Positions 17,740-25,540 of a DNA stretch of 64,000 bases are shown here, piece after piece (the first letter of the stretch is position 1; the number at the start of each line of letters is the position of its first letter). A program made the translations under genes and the position numbers. Source of the DNA: Pseudoneobacillus rhizosphaerae (lineage in GTDB: Bacteria; Bacillota; Bacilli; Bacillales; Cytobacillaceae); contig NZ_CAKJTG010000002.1 in assembly GCF_917563885.1 (NCBI RefSeq), positions 62,001-126,000 of the forward strand, written 5' to 3'. The notes under the pieces were generated by a model. The model saw only the letters and a program-made list of their open reading frames with translations. It did not search any database and had not been told where the DNA came from.

Positions 17740-17820
17740 TTTAAAGCAATCGGGGACAGTCCCCAGGTACTTTACAGCGTTAAAGCAACCGGGGACTGTC
17801 CCCCATCACTTTAGTGCATT
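17740..17820. repeat. REP-like palindromes, two units
   Basis: Cores CGGGGACAGTCCCC (about 17752) and CGGGGACTGTCCCCC (about 17790) are each flanked by TTTAAAGC/TTAAAGC and CTTTA motifs. They fill much of the 407-bp gap between the divergent ssb and ywpF genes. Confidence 0.85.
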
Positions 17821-17919
17821 AAAGCTATTGTTGGTTTTTATGGGTGAATTCATTTCGTTTTCGTTTTGGTGGTGTGTTATAATGTCGGCAAAGCAACGAT
17901 TGCGAAGGGGTGGATTTGT

Positions 17920-18354
17920 GTGAAGACCTTTAAGTTGATTTCGTTACAAATTGTTGAGGATGCTACTTTGGTGGATGTTGTTTTAGAGGACGGGTTGATT
18001 ATTAACAGAGAAGATGATCAAAACAGCTGGCTGCTTGAGGCTTATACGGCTGACCATTCTCATCTTGCCTTTTTTCAAAAAGCCTATGCTAGTAAACAGG
18101 ACCTCTTTGTAAAAGCTATCATTACAAAAAAGGATAATGACCCTGCTACTTTCGTGACAAGGGTTTGCTCGGTTAAACAATTGGGAAGTCATACAAGCGT
18201 TTTATTTGAAGGCAAGCTAAAGCGGCAAAGAAATAATTATGCCGAGACTCTACTTGACCATTTACTCCAAAAAGGCCTTGACGGTAATGCGTTAATGGTG
18301 GAATTTAAAGAAAAAATGAAAACTAAGCCTTTACTTGATGAGGTAAAAAAATAA
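17920..18354 (+). CDS. ywpF: YwpF-like protein
   Basis: 144 residues from the GTG at 17920, a few bases after AAGGGGTGG. This start gives MKTFKLISLQIVED, matching the start of YwpF family proteins. The frame extends 18 codons further upstream but without a ribosome site. YwpF is a small conserved Bacillus protein of unknown function encoded beside ssbB in B. subtilis, as here. No signal peptide or membrane segment is visible. The strong hairpin at 18353-18413 ends the transcript. Confidence 0.85.
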   Translation: MKTFKLISLQIVEDATLVDVVLEDGLIINREDDQNSWLLEAYTADHSHLAFFQKAYASKQDLFVKAIITKKDNDPATFVTRVCSVKQLGSHTSVLFEGKLKRQRNNYAETLLDHLLQKGLDGNALMVEFKEKMKTKPLLDEVKK

Positions 18355-18413
18355 AACTCCAAATGGGAGCAGTTGACAAATCCACATGTCAACTGCCCCC
18401 ATTCGGAGTTTTT
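18353..18413. terminator. Bidirectional terminator between ywpF and a small convergent gene
   Basis: The outer arms are AAAACTCC..GGAGTTTTT and the inner arms GCAGTTGACA / TGTCAACTGC, with T-runs on both strands. It overlaps the last bases of ywpF on one side and the stop of the 55-codon gene on the other. Confidence 0.9.
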
Positions 18414-18579
18414 AATGAAGCACACTACTATTAAATACATTTTTATCAGGATGACTAATAAGCTCTTGAATAATGTATTCAATATCCTGCTGATTGTAAT
18501 TCCGTTCCGGAAATTCTACCTCAAAAATCTGAAAATAGAGCATCGCTGCAAGCTTTAGATCTATTTCAGAAGCAGGCAT
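18412..18579 (-). CDS. Small hypothetical protein, 55 residues, coupled to the upstream gene
   Basis: The ATG at 18579 overlaps the stop of the preceding gene as TAATG, the arrangement of translational coupling. The product starts MPASEIDLKLAAMLYFQIF and ends NSSVLH. It is acidic and helical, with no family recognised. Its stop lies immediately at the bidirectional terminator, which supports it as the last gene of a two-gene operon. Confidence 0.6.
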   Translation of the reverse strand: MPASEIDLKLAAMLYFQIFEVEFPERNYNQQDIEYIIQELISHPDKNVFNSSVLH

Positions 18580-18965
18580 TAATTGCTCTGCTTTTTTTTT
18601 AGTTTTTCAATTACATATTTGGCTTCAGTTTTGCAGGAATAGTCGTATTCTTCCCGAACTTCCTTTTGCAAGGCATCAATTTCATCCATTTGAGCCTCTG
18701 TCGGTTCCTCGGATAGGATTTTTTCGATTGTTTCATTAATTTTTGCCGCCAATTCCTCATGGAAAAGGGGATTATTTTTTATATCTGATTCTAACTTATC
18801 AAACCAAGAAGCTTGATTTTGAATGTAATCACGCCAATCCGCAATAAAGGCCGACAAATCCATTTTCGATTCGTTCCAGTCAATACGGTTCATATATTGT
18901 TCAAACGCTGTTGTGATTGAGCGCGTAATGCTTATTTTAATGCCTGGTGAAAGATCTTTAAACAT
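18579..18965 (-). CDS. Hypothetical acidic helical protein
   Basis: 128 residues, starting MFKDLSPGIKISITRSITT and ending EKLKKKQSN. It contains a Trp-bearing segment (IADWRDYIQNQASWFDKLE) and an acidic helix (LSEEPTEAQMDEIDALQKE). There is no signal peptide or membrane segment. The upstream GGGAGG is about 13 bases from the ATG, longer than usual. A 55-codon gene follows with a one-base overlap. It occupies the region where B. subtilis has small ywp genes, but I see no basis to equate it with one. Confidence 0.65.
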   Translation of the reverse strand: MFKDLSPGIKISITRSITTAFEQYMNRIDWNESKMDLSAFIADWRDYIQNQASWFDKLESDIKNNPLFHEELAAKINETIEKILSEEPTEAQMDEIDALQKEVREEYDYSCKTEAKYVIEKLKKKQSN

Positions 18966-19104
18966 TGTTGTAAAAGTAACCTCCCAAACTTTATCTCTAC
19001 CCTGTCAATCATGTTACCACAAATAATAGACAAGATACAAAAAAGTTAAGCAATATTAGTAACTTTTCAACTAACATATTACTATTTTTAAGCTTTCCAT
19101 TAGC

Positions 19105-19134
19105 AAAAGGACAGGTTTTCACACCTGTCCTTAA
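19105..19134 (-). terminator. Intrinsic terminator of the first lipoprotein gene
   Basis: The stem AAGGACAGGT/ACCTGTCCTT has a 6-nt loop and a minus-strand T-run. It lies nine bases past the stop at 19143. Confidence 0.85.
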
Positions 19135-19142
19135 TAAAAACA

Positions 19143-19460
19143 TTATTCATCCTTATTATCTTTATCTCTTACATCAATATCGTCCTCAATTACATCTTCC
19201 TGAGGAGTATTATTGTCCTTTGCTGGATCCTTGTCGTGATCTGTATTAATATCTTCACTTTCTGGGTAAGTGTCGTTTGTTATTTGATCTTCTATGTCAT
19301 TGCCAATATTATTATCATTATTATTCAAATCGTTGTGGTCTACTACCCCATTTTTAACATCCTCTGGAGGCGGATTCTGATTATTATTTGTTGCACATCC
19401 ACCTAGCAGCATTGCAGCTAAAGCGAAACCACCAATTAAAGTTAATAGCCTTTTGCTCAT
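19143..19460 (-). CDS. Asp/Asn-rich lipoprotein
   Basis: 105 residues. The lipobox LLGGC places the lipidated Cys at about residue 22 after a hydrophobic MSKRLLTLIGGFALAAM segment. The mature part is acidic and Asn/Asp-rich, with NQNPPPEDV just after the Cys, and has no folded domain that I recognise. The next gene upstream (19631-20050) encodes a paralogue with the same signal and NQNPPPEDV, so the pair arose by tandem duplication. Each has its own terminator. It should sit on the outer face of the membrane; the function is unknown. Confidence 0.75.
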   Translation of the reverse strand: MSKRLLTLIGGFALAAMLLGGCATNNNQNPPPEDVKNGVVDHNDLNNNDNNIGNDIEDQITNDTYPESEDINTDHDKDPAKDNNTPQEDVIEDDIDVRDKDNKDE

Positions 19461-19554
19461 AGAAAAGCTCCCTTCTATTATTAAAATTGGACCTGATACA
19501 TGGGTCTGCAGTTATGTTTCCCCAAAATGAGAATTTCTTGCACCTTATGAAAAA

Positions 19555-19584
19555 TAAAAATGCACTGAAAGATTTCAGTGCATT
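19555..19584 (-). terminator. Intrinsic terminator of the second lipoprotein gene
   Basis: The stem AATGCACTGAAA/TTTCAGTGCATT runs into TTTTTATTTTT on the minus strand. Confidence 0.85.
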
Positions 19585-19630
19585 AAGACAATATGTAGTG
19601 GGATTCTAACCCAGCTCATATCACTAAAAT

Positions 19631-20050
19631 TTATTTACCATTATTTTTTTTATTCTCATCAAGTAAATCTGTATTTCCATTTGTTCCTGTGCCGTTACCA
19701 GTTGTACCATTCATTCCGTTACCTGTAGTACCGTTGGTGCCGTTGATGCCATTTGTTCCGTTGGTGCCCGTTCCATTCGTACCGTTCATATCAGTTCCAG
19801 TAGTTCCGTTTGTTCCGTTCATCCCGTTAGTACGATTATTATTTAAGTCATTATCATTATCCATGTCTAAATCTCTTTCGATATCGTTATCGTCATCATC
19901 AACTCTATCGCCATTATTATTTAAATCATCATGGACATCAACATCTTCAGGTGGTGGATTTTGATTATTATTATCATTTACCCCACACCCAACTAACATC
20001 ATACCAGAAATAAGTGTTCCACCCATCAACGTCAAAAGCTTTTTACTCAT
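19631..20050 (-). CDS. Lipoprotein with NGT/NGTG repeats, paralogue of its neighbour
   Basis: 139 residues. It has the signal MSKKLLTLMGGTLISGMMLVGC (lipobox LVGC), then NQNPPPEDV as in the neighbour, then an Asp/Asn-rich segment and about 15 degenerate NGT/GTN repeats (about residues 80-125), ending NENKKNNGK-like. The repeat section looks prone to length variation by slippage. AAGGGG precedes the ATG. The product is probably a surface-exposed disordered lipoprotein of unknown role. The 331-bp gap after it holds its promoter region and an Fnr-type site for the divergent gene. Confidence 0.75.
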   Translation of the reverse strand: MSKKLLTLMGGTLISGMMLVGCGVNDNNNQNPPPEDVDVHDDLNNNGDRVDDDDNDIERDLDMDNDNDLNNNRTNGMNGTNGTTGTDMNGTNGTGTNGTNGINGTNGTTGNGMNGTTGNGTGTNGNTDLLDENKKNNGK

Positions 20051-20262
20051 CTTTTAAGCCCCTTTCAAAATTGAAATGATTATTCCTAAAAACTTACTTA
20101 ACCAACGGTCTGTTGTTATAATGCCCAAAACTCTTTCTATATTGCATTATTTTAAAAATTTTTTTAAAAAGATGTTACTGATATAAAAAAAATAGTGTTG
20201 ATTTTCACCTTTACTTTTATTGGTTCATGACCTATTCAATAGTCTTGAGCCTATTGGTTTTC

Positions 20263-20278
20263 TGTGATTGTCATCACA
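20263..20278 (+). promoter_or_regulatory. Fnr-type operator upstream of the hemerythrin gene
   Basis: TGTGATTGTCATCACA matches the Bacillus Fnr consensus TGTGA-N6-TCACA exactly. A -10-like TATGCT is at 20300-20305. With a start site at about 20311 the palindrome centre falls near -41, the usual position for Fnr activation. This predicts induction when oxygen is low. Confidence 0.7.
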
Positions 20279-20381
20279 AAATAATCAGCACTTTTGGCGT
20301 ATGCTTTAGGAAGAATTTATAAACCATCAGGGAAGTATGATTCTGGAGATGGATGGTGAGGGAATAATGGAGGGATTGACG

Positions 20382-20891
20382 ATGGAAGCTCCAAAGGTTG
20401 AATTATGTACTCCGCTACAACAATTAAAGGATGAGCATGTGTCTCTTCGGGCAGATATGAATCTTTTTTATGAAATATCTGAAGAGATAGAATCGGATTC
20501 GGGTCCTACTGTGGTTTTACTATTTTCGAAATTGTACAATCAGGTTTCGGCATTCACGAAAAAGCTGAAGGCTCATTCCAAACGTGAGGATGAGGGGTTG
20601 TTCCCTATGATGGCCCGGTGTCTTGGAGAAAATGACAGAACAATCGAAAATATGGAATTTGAACATGAAAAGGCCGAGCAACACCTACAGGACTTTTTAA
20701 CCGAAGCGGTTCGAGCGGGGGCGACTTTGAGTGAACACGATGCTCAAGCCATAACCGTCTACGCCGTCCAAGCTCATGCAACCTTAACGCAACACTTCGC
20801 TAAAGAAGAAAAAGTATTATTTCCGTTAGCAGAGCAAATCCTTTCGGCCGACGAAAAAAAGGAACTCCAACAACAGTTTCAGATGCAATAA
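20382..20891 (+). CDS. Hemerythrin HHE-domain protein
   Basis: 169 residues from the ATG at 20382, chosen because GGAGGG lies seven bases upstream; earlier in-frame ATGs at 20337 and 20367 have poorer sites. Two HHE helical repeats supply the di-iron ligands: DEHVSLR (about 18), HSKREDEGLFP (about 64), EFEHEKAEQH (about 90) and QHFAKEEKVLFP (about 138). Such proteins bind O2 or NO at a di-iron centre and act in oxygen or nitrosative stress. The exact Fnr-type site upstream agrees with a low-oxygen role. The gene is convergent with fabZ, with REP-like palindromes between. Confidence 0.88.
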   Translation: MEAPKVELCTPLQQLKDEHVSLRADMNLFYEISEEIESDSGPTVVLLFSKLYNQVSAFTKKLKAHSKREDEGLFPMMARCLGENDRTIENMEFEHEKAEQHLQDFLTEAVRAGATLSEHDAQAITVYAVQAHATLTQHFAKEEKVLFPLAEQILSADEKKELQQQFQMQ

Positions 20892-20910
20892 AACATCACC
20901 ACACCCTAAT

Positions 20911-21000
20911 ACGTTAATGCGGTAAATTACTGAGGGACTGTCCCTCGAGACTTTAAAGCGGTAAAGCATGTGGGGACTGTCCCCACATGCTTTACTGCGG
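20911..21000. repeat. REP-like palindromes, two units
   Basis: The first core is GAGGGACTGTCCCTC (about 20932). The second (about 20960-20998) is a near-perfect palindrome with 18-bp arms, GTAAAGCATGTGGGGAC and complement. They occupy the gap between the convergent hemerythrin and fabZ stops and may terminate both. Confidence 0.88.
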
Positions 21001-21002
21001 TG

Positions 21003-21425
21003 CTATTTTAAAGCGAACATGATTTCTGTTTCGCAGACGATTTCGCCGTCGACGGTGGCGATTCCTTTTCCTTTGCCCATGGAGCTGCGGACTCTTGTCA
21101 TTTCGACTTCAAGGCGTAGTTGATCGCCTGGTTTAACTTGTCCACGTATGCGGCAGTTGTCGATGCCGGTGAAGAAAGCTAGGCGTCCTTTGTTTTCTTC
21201 TTTCATTAGCATGGCAACAGCACCAACCTGAGCCAATGCCTCGACGACTAAAACACCTGGCATAACAGGGTAATCTGGAAAGTGACCATTGAAAAACTCT
21301 TCATTTGCGGTAACGTTCTTGATTCCAACTGCTCTTTGCCCTTCCTCAACCTCTAAAATTTTATCAACTAACAAAAATGGATATCGATGAGGGATAATTT
21401 CTTTTATTTGATTAATGTCTAGCAT
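21003..21425 (-). CDS. fabZ: 3-hydroxyacyl-ACP dehydratase FabZ
   Basis: 140 residues, the usual length. FabZ dehydrates (3R)-hydroxyacyl-ACP to trans-2-enoyl-ACP in type II fatty acid synthesis in the cytoplasm. The hot-dog fold starts [23 protein letters not shown]. The catalytic His lies in [21 protein letters not shown] (about 47-67), followed by the family's acidic residue. AGGAGGAGG precedes the ATG. It is downstream of the EpuA-like gene and close to mbl, as in B. subtilis. Confidence 0.95.
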   Translation of the reverse strand: MLDINQIKEIIPHRYPFLLVDKILEVEEGQRAVGIKNVTANEEFFNGHFPDYPVMPGVLVVEALAQVGAVAMLMKEENKGRLAFFTGIDNCRIRGQVKPGDQLRLEVEMTRVRSSMGKGKGIATVDGEIVCETEIMFALK

Positions 21426-21534
21426 TTTAGTACCTCCTCCTAATAGTAGGGTTTATTTTATTGTACTAAAATGATAGTAAAATTAGCAAGCATGTAAGTA
21501 GAAGCTGGACCACTAAGGAGGCAATTCTGAGCAT

Positions 21535-21567
21535 AAAAAAGAAGGGTGGGTGCTCCAGCCCTTCTTT
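21535..21567 (-). terminator. Intrinsic terminator after the EpuA-like gene
   Basis: The inverted repeat AAGAAGGG/CCCTTCTT has T-runs on both sides. It overlaps the stop at 21566 and separates that gene from fabZ. Confidence 0.8.
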
Positions 21568-21841
21568 ACTTTTTATTAATAATATCCATAATATGCGTCC
21601 ACGTTCCCTTTTGAAGCGCCTCTGATGGCTTACCGTTTCCGATAACACCGTAGCCGACAACGGTTCCAACTAGCATACTAGCGATAGTGAGGAAGATAAC
21701 AATGGCGACTTTTACCCAAACCGGTATAAGACGGACGCGAATTTTTTTCCGTCTATCGCGCATCGTCTCAATCTGCTTTTCCTGTGCGCGTACTTTTTTC
21801 AGTTCCTCGCGGGTCCTCACCTGTTTTTGATCTAATGTCAT
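21566..21841 (-). CDS. EpuA/YwzB-neighbour membrane protein (DNA-directed RNA polymerase subunit beta-like, PF11772 type)
   Basis: 91 residues from the ATG at 21841, preceded by AAAAGGAG; the frame extends 34 codons upstream without a ribosome site. A basic N-terminal helix (KVRAQEKQIETMRDRRKKIRVRL) is followed by one membrane segment (VWVKVAIVIFLTIASMLVGTVVGYGVIG) and a short outside tail with WTHIMDI. This layout matches the small EpuA family, annotated in many Bacillaceae as an RNA polymerase beta-associated protein although its function is not established. It lies between fabZ and mbl. Confidence 0.7.
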   Translation of the reverse strand: MTLDQKQVRTREELKKVRAQEKQIETMRDRRKKIRVRLIPVWVKVAIVIFLTIASMLVGTVVGYGVIGNGKPSEALQKGTWTHIMDIINKK

Positions 21842-22083
21842 TGTTTCGTAACTCCTTTTAAAAAATCCGTCCACTTCGAAACCTAGTGTATTTAGGATAT
21901 CCATCTTTATTTTAAAAAATGTTCGTTTAACGAACACATACATAATCTATTATAAGAAATAATTCCACATTCCACATCAACTTTTTGCCGAAACTCGTCA
22001 ATTTTTGTAAAAAAGGACGCTGGTTCATCCTTTTCACCAAATTGTTACCTCTTTTTTAATATTAAATATCCTGGTTTAAATTA

Positions 22084-22160
22084 ATTCCGACTTATTCATC
22101 GTTTATTCCGACTCTTCTTTTTCTAAAAAATTCCGACCAACTCACATTTAATTCCGACTT
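22084..22160. repeat. 21-bp-period array of ATTCCGAC
   Basis: ATTCCGAC starts at 22084, 22105, 22130 and 22151, with spacings of 21, 25 and 21. The 422-bp gap between mbl and the EpuA-like gene holds this array and the mbl terminator and is otherwise featureless. Confidence 0.75.
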
Positions 22161-22223
22161 TTTACATTTCCTCCATAAATTTTGCATTTTTAACAGAAGC
22201 ACTCTACCACCTTCTACAAAAAT

Positions 22224-22262
22224 AAAAAAGATGGCACTCATGTTAAGCGCCATCCTTTCTTT
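22224..22262 (-). terminator. Intrinsic terminator of mbl
   Basis: The stem AAAAGATGGC(A)C / G(C)GCCATCCTTT has T-runs on both strands and lies immediately past the mbl stop. Confidence 0.85.
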
Positions 22263-22263
22263 T

Positions 22264-23265
22264 TTATCCCAATCGTCTATTCGGCAATCGGTCGATGTTA
22301 TCTAGCATGATCCCCGTTCCAATTGCTACACAGTCCATTGGATTTTCTGCAATCAACACAGGAACTCTTAATTCATCAGATAGAAGCTGATCAATGCCAT
22401 GCAGCAATGCTCCCCCACCTGTTAAAATCACGCCACGGTCAATAATGTCCGCTGATAATTCTGGTGGAGTCCGTTCAAGAACACTTTTCGCAGCTTGTAC
22501 AATAACCGCAACGGATTCATGAAGGGCTTGTTCAATTTCTGCTGAACGAACAGTGAGTGTACGAGGAAGGCCACTAACCATGTCACGGCCACGAATATCC
22601 ATTTCCTCGTTACGCCCGCCTGGGAATACAGTTGCGATTTTCATTTTAATATCCTCAGATGTTCTTTCACCAATTAAAAGCTTGTATTCACGCTTAATGT
22701 AATTCAATATTTCCATATCGAACTTGTCGCCAGCCATTTTGATGGAGGAGGACGTTACGATATCGCCCATTGATAGGACCGCAATATCCGTTGTCCCTCC
22801 TCCAATGTCCACGACCATATTTCCGCTCGGTTGGAAAATCTCCATCCCAGCACCAATAGCCGCAACCTTTGGCTCTTCTTCTAAATAAATCTTTTTCCCA
22901 CCGCTTTTTTCAGCCGCTTCTTTAATCGCCTTTTGCTCGACGCTTGTAATATTTGTTGGACAACAGATCAAAATGCGCGGCTTAGATAGAAAGCCTTTCA
23001 CATTCAATTTGTTAATAAAATGCTTTAACATCGCTTCGGTTACATCAAAGTCAGCGATAACGCCATCCTTTAATGGACGATAGACAACGATGTTACCCGG
23101 AGTACGTCCCACCATGCGGCGAGCCTCTTCTCCAACAGCTAGCACTCTATTTGTATTTTTATCAATTGCCACAACGGATGGCTCGTTTAATACGATTCCA
23201 CGACCCTTTACATGGATCAGCACGTTCGCAGTTCCTAAATCAATACCGATATCCCTAGCAAACAT
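22264..23265 (-). CDS. mbl: Rod-shape protein Mbl (MreB family actin homologue)
   Basis: 333 residues, the family length. Mbl polymerises under the membrane and directs the elongation peptidoglycan synthesis machinery. Actin-fold phosphate-1 motif DIGIDLGTANVL is at 5-16, phosphate-2 VVDIGGGTTDIAVLSMG at about 157-173, and the adenosine motif GGGALLHGI at about 287. The start MFARDIGIDLGTANVLIH matches B. subtilis Mbl, and its place beside spoIIID, rather than with mreCD, supports Mbl over MreB. AGGAGGAAAG precedes the ATG. Confidence 0.96.
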   Translation of the reverse strand: MFARDIGIDLGTANVLIHVKGRGIVLNEPSVVAIDKNTNRVLAVGEEARRMVGRTPGNIVVYRPLKDGVIADFDVTEAMLKHFINKLNVKGFLSKPRILICCPTNITSVEQKAIKEAAEKSGGKKIYLEEEPKVAAIGAGMEIFQPSGNMVVDIGGGTTDIAVLSMGDIVTSSSIKMAGDKFDMEILNYIKREYKLLIGERTSEDIKMKIATVFPGGRNEEMDIRGRDMVSGLPRTLTVRSAEIEQALHESVAVIVQAAKSVLERTPPELSADIIDRGVILTGGGALLHGIDQLLSDELRVPVLIAENPMDCVAIGTGIMLDNIDRLPNRRLG

Positions 23266-23510
23266 TGTCTTTCTTTCCTCCTTGGAACGGGTTGTCTAGT
23301 AGCGCAAAGATTTCTCGAAAACATTAACTTTAACGATAGTTTCCGACAAAGATGTTAAAAATATATGCACCATTAAAAATGGTTAATTAGTCTAGACGAA
23401 CCAGTGATTACTCTAATTGAATATTTTATCATAATCAGGAGGAATACCATAATCATTTGATAAATATTGTTGAAATTTGTCTAAAAAGTGGTTTTAAAGG
23501 AAAATTTCAA

Positions 23511-23777
23511 TTATTTGACCTCTTCCTTCTCTTCTCGACGATACTTTAGTTTCGTCGCTTCGCCACCACGTAAATGCCGAATCGATTTATGATAATCTAG
23601 AATTTCCTTTACTTCATTTGCAAGTTCGGGATTAATTTCAGGAAGCCTTTCCGTTAAATCTTTATGGACTGTACTTTTGGATACGCCAAACTCCTTCGCA
23701 ATCGTGCGAACTGTTTTTTTCGTCTCCACGATATACTTTCCAATCTTGATAGTTCTCTCTTTGATGTAATCGTGCAC
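23511..23777 (-). CDS. spoIIID: Sporulation transcription regulator SpoIIID
   Basis: 88 residues from the GTG at 23777, seven bases after GGGAGGG. This start gives MHDYIKERTIKIGKYIVETK as in known SpoIIID; the frame is open 40 codons upstream, but that part is not conserved in type. A helix-turn-helix lies at about residues 20-45 (TVRTIAKEFGVSKSTVHKDL) and a basic C-terminal helix follows (RHLRGGEATKLKYRREE). SpoIIID activates and represses sigma-E-dependent genes in the mother cell. It lies 245 bp upstream of mbl. Confidence 0.95.
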   Translation of the reverse strand: MHDYIKERTIKIGKYIVETKKTVRTIAKEFGVSKSTVHKDLTERLPEINPELANEVKEILDYHKSIRHLRGGEATKLKYRREEKEEVK

Positions 23778-24130
23778 ACTCTCGCCCTCCCTAATTTCGG
23801 ATCTTAAGAAGTGTGAAATGAGACTCGCTTTTCGCTTCGACGTCCTACTGCCTTTTCCACATGCTTTTTTTGAAAAAAAAACCACCAATTTGCGCATGCG
23901 CCAGATGTGGCCAACATCACCACATTCCCGATTTTGCCATGTATAATCATATCCTCAACTAAATGTCCGCTCTCTACAAACGACCCCTCACCTCAAACCT
24001 CTCATTGTAAGGTTTGTAACATCTTATTAGCTTGGTTCGATTTATATGCAAGAAAAACACAATAGGGACAAGGATAAACCAAAGTTTTTTGAAAATTGGA
24101 CAAAAACAAAGGAGAAATAGGTGATTTCCT

Positions 24131-24257
24131 TTAACGCAGTAAAGTGATGAGGGACAGTCCCCCGGCAAGTTCCCGCATTAAAGCACTGGGGGACTGTCCC
24201 CCAATCAATTCCCGCTTTAAAGCGCCGGGGGACTGTCCCCCATCACGGTGGTGCGCT
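24131..24257. repeat. REP-like palindromes, three units
   Basis: Cores GAGGGACAGTCCCCC (about 24149), GGGGGACTGTCCCCC (about 24188) and GGGGGACTGTCCCCC (about 24227) are spaced about 39 bp, with CGC(A/T)TTAAAGC linkers. They lie in the 579-bp gap between the divergent spoIIID and LysM genes. The rest of that gap shows nothing recognisable. Confidence 0.9.
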
Positions 24258-24356
24258 AAATTAATGAGAAAATTTTTCTTCTTATGACATAAATAGACTT
24301 TGTTTGTCGAATTTTGTATTGATTGAAATATACATATATAATTGGGGGATATTTTC

Positions 24357-25334
24357 ATGGGTCTACTGGTGACACGGCCACGTAAAGAGAGAATTAAAGA
24401 TCGCCGGACGCACACTTTTAGGAGACGATTATTTGCAGCTTTATTTGCTGCGGTTTTCACAATCGTTCTGGTAACCGCTGTTTATTGGAGTGGAGACAAA
24501 ATTAAAGCACGAGCGTTTGAAGAAAAGTATACGGTGCAACAAAACGACACGCTTTATGGACTTTCCAAAAAATTCAATTCTAGTGTGGATGAAATCAAGG
24601 CGGTTAATTCACTAAAGGAAGATAAGATTAAAACCGGGCAAAAGCTAATCATTCCAAACCGACCTACTCCTCAGACTGATCATATCGTGAAAAAGGGAGA
24701 AACGGTTTATTCAATTTCTAAACACTATCAAATTAGCATCGACCATTTAGTAAAAGAAAACGGTTTGAAAAATAACCACATTTACATCGGGCAAAAGCTA
24801 AAGATTGCTTTTTCAGAAAAAGGTACTTATGAGGTAATGAAGAGCGATACTTTACATTCCATCGCGAAGCGACACCATATAAGTGTGGAAGAATTAAAAA
24901 AACACAATGGACTTAAGTCCAATACCATTAAGATTGGGCAAACTCTCACTGTTCCGGAGAATGCACACCTGCCAATTCACACTCCACAAGCGGAAATGGG
25001 AATCACCGAGTTCTACACAGTAGCTGCAGGTGATACATTATGGAGTATTTCAAAGCGGTTTGATGTGCCTTTTTCTACCTTAAAAAAGGTAAATCAATTG
25101 GCTGTAGAGGAAGTACTTGTCGGCCAGAAGCTTTTTATTCCCGGTCAAAAGCGATTTGAGGCTGCAGTGGTTGTTGGTGCTGCAGATAGCCGGACAGTTG
25201 AGTTTACCGTACAAAATCATCCTGTTCCATTGAAAGTGGCCAAAGGAGCGGCTGCCAAACTTCAGCAATTAATTGGTCAAGAAGTGTTTATTACTTTTAA
25301 AAATGGGGCTTTAATTAGCTTTTTACTAAAATAA
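24357..25334 (+). CDS. Membrane-anchored protein with four LysM domains
   Basis: 325 residues from the ATG at 24357, preceded by GGGGGA; the TTG at 24342 is an alternative. A basic cytoplasmic N-terminus (RPRKERIKDRRTHTFRRR) precedes one membrane segment (about 27-47). Four LysM domains follow: YTVQQNDTLYGLSKKF, HIVKKGETVYSISKHY, YEVMKSDTLHSIAKRH and YTVAAGDTLWSISKRF. LysM binds the glycan strands of peptidoglycan. A C-terminal domain of about 60 residues has no recognised catalytic motif. It probably connects membrane and wall; it lies beside spoIIID but a sporulation role is not shown. Confidence 0.85.
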   Translation: MGLLVTRPRKERIKDRRTHTFRRRLFAALFAAVFTIVLVTAVYWSGDKIKARAFEEKYTVQQNDTLYGLSKKFNSSVDEIKAVNSLKEDKIKTGQKLIIPNRPTPQTDHIVKKGETVYSISKHYQISIDHLVKENGLKNNHIYIGQKLKIAFSEKGTYEVMKSDTLHSIAKRHHISVEELKKHNGLKSNTIKIGQTLTVPENAHLPIHTPQAEMGITEFYTVAAGDTLWSISKRFDVPFSTLKKVNQLAVEEVLVGQKLFIPGQKRFEAAVVVGAADSRTVEFTVQNHPVPLKVAKGAAAKLQQLIGQEVFITFKNGALISFLLK

Positions 25335-25384
25335 AAAAGAAGTGCCAGTCCGACATATCTCGGGGAACTGGCACTTCTTTTTTT
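25333..25384 (+). terminator. Intrinsic terminator of the LysM gene
   Basis: The stem AAGAAGTGCCAGT/ACTGGCACTTCTT is followed by TTTTTT. Confidence 0.92.
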
Positions 25385-25540
25385 AGTATAAGAAAAAATG
25401 GTACCTTTTTCGTCATCTTACTATCAATGAACTGAATACAGATTGATTTTAAAAAGAGCAACCTGGCGATTCCGCAAAAGATAATGGTATAGAACATTAC
25501 AAGGTTAAATAAATTGATAACGGAAGAAATGAGGTGAAAA

